This document shows, piece by piece, positions 48,671 through 56,580 of a DNA stretch of 56,580 bases (within the stretch, counting starts at the first letter, position 1; the number at the start of each line of letters is the position of its first letter). The position numbers and the translations under genes are program-made. Origin of the DNA: Comamonadaceae bacterium (GTDB lineage Bacteria; Pseudomonadota; Gammaproteobacteria; Burkholderiales; Burkholderiaceae_C); contig VIKI01000006.1 of assembly GCA_008080595.1 (NCBI GenBank), forward strand, positions 1 through 56,580, written 5' to 3'. The notes under the pieces were generated by a model that saw only the letters and a program-made list of their open reading frames with translations, searched no databases and had not been told where the DNA came from.

Positions 48671-49357
48671 AACTGTGGACCAAGCGGTTTTTGCGTGGCC
48701 AGCAGATAGTTCACACTGGTGTCATCGTTCATCCAATAACGCTGGGTGAGCGGATTAAATGACAGGCCACGCGCCTGGGTCACATTCAAACCGGCTGCGC
48801 GACAAAAACCCGCCAATTCGCTGGGGCGAATCATCTTGGCATACTCATGCGTGCCACGCGGCAACATGTTCAGCACATACTCAGCACCCACAATGGCCAG
48901 CATGAAAGATTTGGGATTGCGGTTGAGCGTGGAGAAAAACACCCAGCCACCGGGCTTGACCAGCGAAGCACAAGCCTGCACCACCGAAGCCGGATCCGGC
49001 ACATGCTCCAGCATTTCCATACAAGTCACCACATCAAAACCGGCCGGCTGTTCAAGCGCCATGGCCTCGGCACTGATTTCTCGATAGGTCACGTTACGAG
49101 TTTCAGCATCCAGAGCGTGCAATTGAGCAATCCGCAAGGCTTTGGTCGACAAGTCAATGCCCGTTCAAGATACCGCCACCACAACCCACATCCAGCGCGG
49201 TTTTGCCATTGAGCGGACACAAGCCATTGATCCACGCCAGGCGCAAGGGGTTGATTTGATGCAGTGGGCGAAATTCTCCATCGGCATCCCACCAGCGATG
49301 GGCCAAGTCCGAAAATTTGGCCAGCTCGGCCGGGTCAGCATTGATTGAAGGGTTCAT
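48667..49357 (-). pseudogene. ubiG: Ubiquinone biosynthesis O-methyltransferase, disrupted by a short internal frameshifting deletion
   Basis: Frame A ...[29 protein letters not shown]; frame [21 protein letters not shown]...FDVVTCMEMLEHVPDP...KPGGWVFFSTLNRNPKSFMLAIVGAEYVLNMLPRGTHEY. Confidence 0.88.
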
Positions 49358-49408
49358 GGGGTGATTATCCGAAATTTGGCTGCACCGTCTTACCTGCCTT
49401 GAAAAAAC

Positions 49409-49434
49409 AAAACCCACCGCAAGGGTGGGTTTTA
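49409..49434. terminator. Rho-independent-like hairpin between the HiPIP gene and ubiG
   Basis: AAAACCCACC-gcaa-GGGTGGGTTTT. Confidence 0.75.
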
Positions 49435-49462
49435 TGTGAACCGGGCGAACCCAGTTGTGAGC

Positions 49463-49759
49463 TTAGGCCTTCTTGGCGTAGGCGCTGCACCAAGCTTTGG
49501 CAGACACTTGTTTGCCAGCAAACAGTGGGCAACCACCTTCAGCGTCGCCCGCTTTACCCTGGAACAAGGCGCAGTTGGCACAAGATTGGCCTGCTTTGTA
49601 TTTTGCGTTCTTGGACTTGGTGGCATCAGCCGAATAGGCCAAGCCCTTGGCGTTGGCATCGGTCTCGGCAACCATAGGAGCAGCAGCCATTGCAGCGCCA
49701 GAGGCCAATACGCTGGCACCAACCACAGATTGCATCATGAATACGCGACGTGTTGTCAT
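49463..49759 (-). CDS. High-potential iron-sulfur protein
   Basis: MTTRRVFMMQSVVGASVLASGAAMAA (Tat-like leader); CxxC...C...C pattern GQSCANCALFQGKAGDAEGGCPLFAGKQVSAKAWCSAYAKK. Confidence 0.9.
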   Translation of the reverse strand: MTTRRVFMMQSVVGASVLASGAAMAAAPMVAETDANAKGLAYSADATKSKNAKYKAGQSCANCALFQGKAGDAEGGCPLFAGKQVSAKAWCSAYAKKA

Positions 49760-50042
49760 AGAGTATGTTTCCAAGTGAGTTGAACAAAAAATTGGGCAGA
49801 CGAACCATGCACTGCCTGAACTAACAACGGTACTGCCAGCCACATGGTTGACAAGCAGGGGGCGAAGGCAGCAACATAAATAAGCTACTTACGATTGATC
49901 ATACCAGCACGCACCATTAACCCGGCGATAGTTTAACGTCCCATCGGGGTCAAACCATGGGCAATAACCCTAAGCGATCCGACCATCTACCAGGCCTGCA
50001 AGCCCTATCGCAGAGCGACAAGATGTGGCCTGACTCCCCGGG

Positions 50043-50992
50043 TCAACCCATGGTGTATTGGTTGAATTCGGCCTTCAGGCTATTCACCACGTCCTGACTC
50101 AAACGGTTGCCGTATTGCGCCACCACCCGACCTGCGGCCCGGTTGGCCAGCCAGGCGGCCTGGGCATGGCTGTGCCCGTGTGTCACCGCATACAAAAAGG
50201 CTCCAGCAAACATGTCGCCTGCCCCATTGGTGTCGATGGCTTTAACCTGCGTTGTGGGCACTTCCGTGACCTGGCCTTGCTCAATCACCAGACAGCCTTT
50301 GGCGCTGCGCGTCAGGCACACGGTCTGGGCTTGGCTGCCGAGCTTCTGGCAAATCTGCGCCATGTCCTGGCTGCCACACCACACCTGGGCTTCTTCTTCG
50401 TTGCAAAACAAGAAGTCCAGATCATCTTGCACCATGGCTTCCAGACCGGGGCGGCAAAAGTTGATCATGCTCATGTCGCTGAGCGTGGTGGCCAGTTTCA
50501 CCCCGGCCTGCTTGGCGATCAAGCGGCCTTGTACGGCTGCACCCAAACCTGTTGGCGAAGCGGCCAGGTAGCCTTCCATGTAGTACACGCGGGCCTTGAC
50601 GATGTCATGCGGATGCAAGGCGGCATCATCAAGCTCGGCCGTGGCGCCCAAAAAAGTGCTCATGCTGCGCTCGGCATCCGGGGTCACCATCACCATGCAG
50701 CTGCCGGTTTGGCCTTGTGGCGGCTTGGTGTGGGTCAGGTTGGTGGCCACGCCATGCGATACCAGGTCTTTGGTGTAGAAATCACCGAGCTCGCCACCGT
50801 GTTACCCGCCGAACCGCCGCCGGTACGGTGTGATTTAACGCTGTGCACATGTTTAAGCAGTTCGGTGCGCCGGGCCGCATCAATCAGCGTCATGTGGCGT
50901 TTTTCTACGCCAGCCGCTTGCAACTGCGCATCAGAGACTTCGTATTCGCTATCAACCAGCGCGTTGCCGATGGCGTAAAGGTGGTAGGTCAT
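50043..50992 (-). pseudogene. PfkB-family (adenosine) kinase disrupted by an internal frameshifting deletion
   Basis: Frame A MTYHLYAIGNALVDSEYEVSDAQLQAAGVEKRHMTLID...HRTGGGSAGNTVA; frame B ELGDFYTKDLVSHGVATNLTHTKPPQGQTGSCMVMVTPDAERSM...DTNGAGDMFAGAFLYAV. Confidence 0.88.
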
Positions 50993-50997
50993 GCGGA

Positions 50998-51774
50998 TCA
51001 CTGCTCCACAAAGGCACGTTCGACCACAAAGTCACCCTGCTTGGTGGTGTTGCCTTCCAGGAAGCCACGTTTTTCCAGAATGTGTTTCAGGTCTTTCAGC
51101 AGGGCCGGGCTGCCGCACATCATGGCGCGGTCGGTGGCCGGGTCAAACTTGGGCAAACCCAGATCCGTCTGCAATTTTCCGGACTCAATCAGATCGGTGA
51201 TACGCCCCTGGTTTTTGAACGGCTCACGGGTCACAGTAGGGTAGTACAGCATTTGGGCACTGACCATCTCACCCAGAAATTCGTGGTCTGGCAGCTCTTG
51301 CGTGAGGTAATCGTGGTAAGCCAACTCAGCGACTTGGCGCACACCATGCACCAAAATCACTTTTTCAAACTTTTCATAGGTTTCCGGGTCGCGCACAATG
51401 CTCAGGAAAGGAGCCAGACCGGTACCGGTACCAAACAGATACAGGTTTTTGCCGGGCAGCAGATAGTCGATCAACAGCGTACCGGTGGGTTTTTTGCCCA
51501 CCACAATCTTGTCACCGACCTGGATGTGCTGCAGCTTGGAAGTGAGCGGGCCGTCTTGCACCTTGATGCTCAAAAACTCCAGATGGTCTTCGTAGTTGGC
51601 GCTGACGATGCTGTAAGCACGCAGCAGCGGTTTGCCATTGGCATCACGCAAGCCAATCATGGTGAAGTGGCCGTTGGAGAAGCGCAGCGTTTCGTCACGT
51701 GTGGTGGTGAAGCTGAACAGGCGATCAGTCCAGTGGTGGACGCTTAAAACGGTTTCATTCAAAAAAGCACTCAT
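50998..51774 (-). CDS. fpr: Ferredoxin--NADP+ reductase
   Basis: 258 aa; FSFTTTRDETLRFSNGHFTMIGL, LLPGKNLYLFGTGTGLAPFLSIVRDPETYEKFEKVILVHGVRQVAELAY, AMMCGSPALLKDL. Confidence 0.92.
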   Translation of the reverse strand: MSAFLNETVLSVHHWTDRLFSFTTTRDETLRFSNGHFTMIGLRDANGKPLLRAYSIVSANYEDHLEFLSIKVQDGPLTSKLQHIQVGDKIVVGKKPTGTLLIDYLLPGKNLYLFGTGTGLAPFLSIVRDPETYEKFEKVILVHGVRQVAELAYHDYLTQELPDHEFLGEMVSAQMLYYPTVTREPFKNQGRITDLIESGKLQTDLGLPKFDPATDRAMMCGSPALLKDLKHILEKRGFLEGNTTKQGDFVVERAFVEQ

Positions 51775-51814
51775 AGGTCGCCTTGAAAAGAGAGTCGGTT
51801 AAAAAATGATGAAA

Positions 51815-51875
51815 AATCAGGCTGCAGCGCTTATATAACAAGCGCAATAAGCTGCTATTTATATAGCAATCAGAG
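51815..51875. repeat. AT-rich palindromic dispersed repeat between fpr and alaS
   Basis: ggctgcaGCGCTTatataacAAGCGCaataagctgctatttatatagcaatcag. Confidence 0.65.
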
Positions 51876-54472
51876 TTTCGCTTCCACCCAGGCTTGCACG
51901 CTGGCCAAGGCTTGCGCCAGTTGTGCGGGCTCGGTGCCACCGGCCATGGCCATGTCGGGCTTGCCGCCGCCTTTGCCACCGACCTGGGCCGCAACAAAGT
52001 TGACCAGTTCACCGGCTTTGACCTTGCCGGTGGTGTCGGGGGTCACACCCACAGCGATTTGCACCTTGGCCCCATCGACCACGCCGAGCACGATGACGGC
52101 GGTTTTCAGCTTGTCCTTGAGCTTGTCCATGGTGTCGCGCAGGGTCTTCACATCGGCCCCCTCCAGGCGGGCCACCAGCAGCTTCACCCCTTTGAGGTCT
52201 TGCGCCTGTGTCACCAGCTCATCACCCTGGGCAGAGGCCAGCTTGCCTTTGAGTGCGGCCACTTCTTTTTCCAGGGTTTTGACGTGATCCAGCACCGTCA
52301 CCAGGCGGTCATTGACCTCGACCACCGGGGTTTTCAGCAGGTGGGCGGCATTACCCATGCTGTCTTCCAGATGCTGCAGGTAATGCAAGGCGTTTTCGCC
52401 ACACCACTCTCGGCCACCACCTTGAACAGGCCAATGTCGCCGGTACGTGCCACATGGGTGCCGCCGCACAGTTCGCGGCTTTCGCCAATGTCGAGCACCC
52501 GCACCGTCTCGCCATATTTTTCGCCAAACAGCATCATCGCGCCAGTTTTCTGGGCCGACTCGATATCCATCACCCGCGCCTGGGTGGCGGCGTTGCTCAG
52601 AATCTCGGCATTCACGCGGGCTTCAATCTCGCGGATCTCCGCATCGGTCACCGGCGCATTGTGGGCAAAGTCAAAACGGGTGCGATCCGGGTTGACCAGG
52701 CTGCCTTTTTGCTGCACGTGGCCGCCCAGCACTTCACGCAGGGCTTTGTGCATCAAGTGCGTGACCGAGTGGTTACGTTGGGTGGCGGCACGGGCGCTGG
52801 AGTTCACATGCGCCGTGACACCGTCACCCACTTTGAGTTCACCGGTTTTGAGCGTGCCGTGGTGGCCAAACACATCGGCCTTGATTTTTTGTGTGTCCGC
52901 CACCTCAAACAAAGCGTGGTCGCAGAACACCGCGCCCGAATCACCCACTTGACCACCGCTTTCACCATAAAACGGTGTGGAGGCCAGCACCAACACCCCA
53001 TTTTGACCCTCTTTTAGGCTTGTAACGCTTGCACCATCAGCGTAAATAGCTATTATTTCTGTAGTGGCTGTCAAGTGCTCGTAGCCCACAAATTCATTGC
53101 CTGCGCCGGAGTAGTCCAGCGCCTTGTCCATCTTGAACTTGCCAGCGGCACGGCCCTGGGCTTTTTGGTGCGCCATGGCGGCATCAAAACCGGCGGAATC
53201 CACTGTCAAACCACGCTCACGGCACACGTCAGCCGACAAGTCCAGAGGGAAGCCAAAGGTGTCGTGTAACTTGAAGGCCACGTCACCCGGAAGCACCTTC
53301 ACCTCGCCAGCCAAGGCCTCATCCAGAATCTGCATGCCCACTTCCAGCGTCTCATAAAAACGCTCTTCTTCCAACCGCAACACCTCCATGATGCGCTGTG
53401 CCTGCTCGGCCAGATGCGGGTAGGCTGCGCCCATCTGGGCCACCAGATCGGGCACCAGTTTGTGGAAAAACGGGGTTTTCTGGCCTAGTTTGTAGCCATG
53501 GCGGATGGCGCGGCGGATGATGCGGCGCTGCACATAACCACGGCCTTCGTTGCTCGGCGGCACGCCGTCCGCCACCAAAAACGCAGTGGCGCGGATGTGG
53601 TCGGCAATCACCTTGAGCGACGGGTTGGTCAGGTCGGTGATGTGGGTTTCACGCGCGGCGGCTTTGATCAGCGCGTCAAACAGGTCGATCTCGTAATTGC
53701 TGTGCACGTGTTGCAGGATGGCGGCCAGGCGCTCCAGGCCCATACCGGTGTCCACGCAGGGTGCGGGCAGCGGGGTCACCGCTCCGGTTTCGTCCATGTT
53801 GAATTGCATGAACACGTTGTTCCAAATTTCGATGAAGCGGTCGCCGTCTTCTTCCGGGCTGCCGGGTGGGCCGCCGGGGATGTGGTCGCCATGGTCATAA
53901 AAGATTTCAGAGCAAGGGCCGCAGGGGCCGGTGTCGGCCATCATCCAGAAGTTGTCGCTCTTGTAGCGGCCGCCCTTGTTGTCGCCGATGCGGATCACAC
54001 GCTCGGGGGGCAGGCCAATTTCTTGGGTCCAGATGTCATAGGCTTCGTCGTCTTCTTCATAAACGGTGGCCAGCAGGCGCTCTTTGGGCAGCTTGTAGAC
54101 CTCGGTCAGCAGTTCCCAGGCCCATTTGAGCGACTCGCGCTTGAAATAGTCGCCAAAACTCCAGTTGCCCAGCATCTCGAAGAAGGTGTGATGGCGTGCG
54201 GTGTAGCCGACGTTTTCCAGGTCATTGTGTTTGCCACCGGCACGCAAGCAGGCTTGCACGGACGCGGCACGCACATAGGAGCGCTTATCCGTCCCCAGGA
54301 ACACGTCCTTGAACTGCACCATGCCGGAGTTGGTGAACATCAGCGTCGGGTCATTGCCCGGCACCAAGGGGCTGGAGGCCACCACGGTGTGGCCTTTGGA
54401 GGCAAAAAAGTCGAGAAATGATTTGCGAATGTCGGCAACACTGATGGTGCTGGGGTTGGCGGACTGGGTCAT
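51870..54472 (-). pseudogene. alaS: Alanyl-tRNA synthetase, apparently disrupted by a short frameshifting deletion (possible sequence error)
   Basis: Frame A 52334-54472 [60 protein letters not shown]...[24 protein letters not shown]; frame [25 protein letters not shown]...[30 protein letters not shown]. Confidence 0.9.
53011..53066. repeat. Dispersed repeat copy inside alaS (in frame)
   Basis: cttttaggcttgtaacgcttgcaccatcagcgtaaatagctattatttctgtagtgg, encoding [18 protein letters not shown]. Confidence 0.5.
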
Positions 54473-54583
54473 GTCAGGGGTCTATTTCAAAAGGGTGAGA
54501 CAAGGGTCGGCAGGCCCGGCGGCCTGAGGCCGCGCAAAGGAAGCCCCCTATTATCGCCCGGCCACCTGGCGGCCCGCCAAACC

Positions 54584-56233
54584 CTACAGCAGTTTCACCG
54601 CGTCACCTGCCACCAACACCTGGATGTTTTGCCGCAAAGCCTGTGCCACAAAAGCACGTAACACATCCGACAACTGGTCTTCGGCCACATAGGCCACGGT
54701 GATGTGGTTGCTCTGATGCCCCGCCATCAGTTCGTCCCGACCGACCCCATCCAGTGTGCAGTTGAGCAACGGCCATTCATAGGTGGTGGCGCGGCGACGG
54801 CGCTCAAATTCGGCGGCGGGCAGCTCCACCGCATGCCCGGTGCCGATGTGCATCAACACCTGCGTGCCTTCGTAGTGTGCCCGCGCCCACAGCAGCCGCC
54901 CGGCCTTGCCCTGGCCATGGATGGAGGAACCACCCTTGGGGAAGTACATGGCGGGCTGGCGGTAACCGGTGGCCCCGGCGATGCCACCTTTGAGGTGCTC
55001 AAACGGCACCGAGCCGGAAATCTCAAAGTCCCAGTAAAACGTGCCTTCAAAGTCGCTGCCCCAGCGGATGTCATGCAGCGTGGTCTCGGCCGGCAAGCCC
55101 AGCGCATCCAGCAGCCGCCAAAGCATGGTCTGCGGAATCGCCGTGCCCATGTCGACCTCGTTGATGCAGGGGATGGCTTTGCCGGAGCGAATGATCTGGC
55201 CGCTCTCATCCGGTATCGGAAAGCGTTCGCTGGAGCCTATCGCCCCTTCAGCAAAATCAGAGGCCGCGCAAGACTGCGCCAGACCCTGCTGGTATTGCAC
55301 ACCCACCGCCGTCAAACCAAAACGCTGGGTGAAGCGGGCCATGGCAATCATCATGGCGCACTGCTCCAGCACCTGATCGCGAGTCAATTCGGTGGCGGGG
55401 TCGGTGCCGAACTGGAAGCGCATGCCTCTGGCTTCGTACCAGGCCAGGCATTCTTCACGCAAAGACTGCGGCACTTTGGCCATTTCAACCAGCAGCGCCG
55501 ACTGCGACAGGCTTTCCAGCGGCATACCAATATCGACCAGCGCTTTTTGCGGAAACACGCCGTTGATCATGCCCATACAAAAGCTGTCAAACAGACCGAT
55601 GATGTCCTTGTGCTGCAACACATAGTCGCCCACCCGTTGGCCGATGGCCCAGGCTGGGGTGGCCGATGCCGGGTGTGTCGCATCCACCGGGTGTAAATAC
55701 GAGGTGTCGTGGCGGATCTGACCGGTGCTCAGCCAGGCACTCAGGCCGTCAAAGAAAAATTCGTCATCAAACCCGGCCGACCACAGGCGCGAATACGCTT
55801 TGCCCAGCCCGGTCAAGGTACCGGCCATACACAACATGCCCACCAGCCCCGGCCAGGTGCCATCAAAATTGGCCAGCAACAGCACCGGGCCACGGTGTTT
55901 GGCCAGGCTGGGGGCCAAATGGTGCGAGTACTGCCAGGCGGTCAACAACACAATCACCGGGGCCTGTGGGTCAATGCTGGCAAACAGGTCGCTGCCCTCG
56001 CGCTGGCTGCTGATAAAACCGTGGCGTTTGTCATTCTTGTAGCCGTGGGCACGTTTGAGCGTGATGCCAAAACGGCTGGACAGCGCCTGCGTCAGCTTGA
56101 CCTCAAATGTGTTCTGCACCGGCCAGCATTCCACATTGGCCGATTCGCGCAGGTCGGCATTGGTGACCAGCAGCACCTCTTTGTCTGCGGCTGAAATCAT
56201 GGGGCGGGATGAAGGCAGGTTCAGTGTCAGCAT
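54584..56233 (-). CDS. L-fucose/L-arabinose isomerase-like sugar isomerase
   Basis: 549 aa; VIVLLTAWQYSHHLAPSLAKHRGPVLLLANFDGTWPGLVGMLCMAGTLTG...CINEVDMGTAIPQTMLWRLLDALGLPAETTLHDIRWG. Confidence 0.8.
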   Translation of the reverse strand: MLTLNLPSSRPMISAADKEVLLVTNADLRESANVECWPVQNTFEVKLTQALSSRFGITLKRAHGYKNDKRHGFISSQREGSDLFASIDPQAPVIVLLTAWQYSHHLAPSLAKHRGPVLLLANFDGTWPGLVGMLCMAGTLTGLGKAYSRLWSAGFDDEFFFDGLSAWLSTGQIRHDTSYLHPVDATHPASATPAWAIGQRVGDYVLQHKDIIGLFDSFCMGMINGVFPQKALVDIGMPLESLSQSALLVEMAKVPQSLREECLAWYEARGMRFQFGTDPATELTRDQVLEQCAMMIAMARFTQRFGLTAVGVQYQQGLAQSCAASDFAEGAIGSSERFPIPDESGQIIRSGKAIPCINEVDMGTAIPQTMLWRLLDALGLPAETTLHDIRWGSDFEGTFYWDFEISGSVPFEHLKGGIAGATGYRQPAMYFPKGGSSIHGQGKAGRLLWARAHYEGTQVLMHIGTGHAVELPAAEFERRRRATTYEWPLLNCTLDGVGRDELMAGHQSNHITVAYVAEDQLSDVLRAFVAQALRQNIQVLVAGDAVKLL

Positions 56234-56365
56234 GGCGTGTCCTTGTGGTGAAGAAGAGAGTCAGCCCTGTCACACTTGCGCACAGCAAACGCTTGCGTGC
56301 GGGGCGTTGCCGGTTCCAAATATTCAGGTTGACGAGCGTTTGAATCGTGAGATAGTATCGCTAAC

Positions 56366-56580
56366 ATGTCAGTGCGTCAACAATCCTCCACCCCCGGTTT
56401 TCCGGGATCATCTGTCAACGAAATTACGCTTGTGAATACCCAGCGAGCCCGCGCCTACCATGGCTTTACCCAGCACATTTTGAATGGCGGCATTCGCAGC
56501 GGCCAATTCATCTCGCAACGCGAATTGATGGCTTTGCTGGACATGCCACTAGGGGCTGTGCGCGAGATGATTCCCCGGCT
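56366..56580 (+). CDS. GntR family transcriptional regulator (partial, runs off the window)
   Basis: MSVRQQSSTPGFPGSSVNEITLVNTQRARAYHGFTQHILNGGIRSGQFISQRELMALLDMPLGAVREMIPR, winged-HTH GntR-like; divergent from the sugar isomerase. Confidence 0.75.
   Translation, partial: MSVRQQSSTPGFPGSSVNEITLVNTQRARAYHGFTQHILNGGIRSGQFISQRELMALLDMPLGAVREMIPR

Noticed and set aside
22108-54472. Programmed ribosomal frameshifting as an explanation for the split genes
   Set aside because: Conserved residues are missing at each junction rather than a simple frame slip, and no common slippery site is seen across unrelated genes.

Overview
The window looks like a chromosomal segment of a Comamonadaceae-like betaproteobacterium. 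This placement is inferred from protein resemblance and a characteristic AT-rich dispersed repeat. Main blocks: (i) a partial GAF/Fis regulator, elbB, a lipoprotein, and a umuDC-type operon with a LexA-like box; (ii) a 1314-aa membrane protein joining two rhodanese domains to a PEP-synthase/rifampin-phosphotransferase-like ATP-grasp plus phospho-His module; (iii) an RMD1/DUF155 protein, and an AT-rich START-domain/membrane-protein pair next to a TetR regulator; (iv) a purine salvage/catabolism region: adenine/adenosine deaminase, BMP-type ABC transporter, LysR, xdhA, a disrupted xdhB and a disrupted 8-oxoguanine/guanine deaminase, with an orphan motAB pair inside it; (v) an accessory island (about 24.3-29.1 kb) between xdhB and the deaminase. 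It carries a GHKL-ATPase with a C-terminal PD-(D/E)XK nuclease-like domain (candidate single-gene defence system), a toxin-antitoxin pair, a TacAT-like remnant and a broken Crp/Fnr gene; (vi) livFGMH; (vii) rarA; (viii) a gspG-H-I-J-K-L-M-N-D-E-[2-gene nucleotidyltransferase cassette]-F operon; (ix) tmRNA, gph, ubiG (disrupted), HiPIP, a PfkB/adenosine kinase (disrupted), fpr, alaS (disrupted), a sugar isomerase and a partial GntR gene. Two cross-cutting signals stand out. First, seven genes, including normally essential alaS and ubiG, each lack a short internal segment (about 17 to 100+ nt, inferred) with a frame change, often at what look like short direct repeats. Second, a dispersed AT-rich palindromic repeat occurs between genes and also in frame inside several genes. 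All identifications come from reading the sequence; no database search was run.
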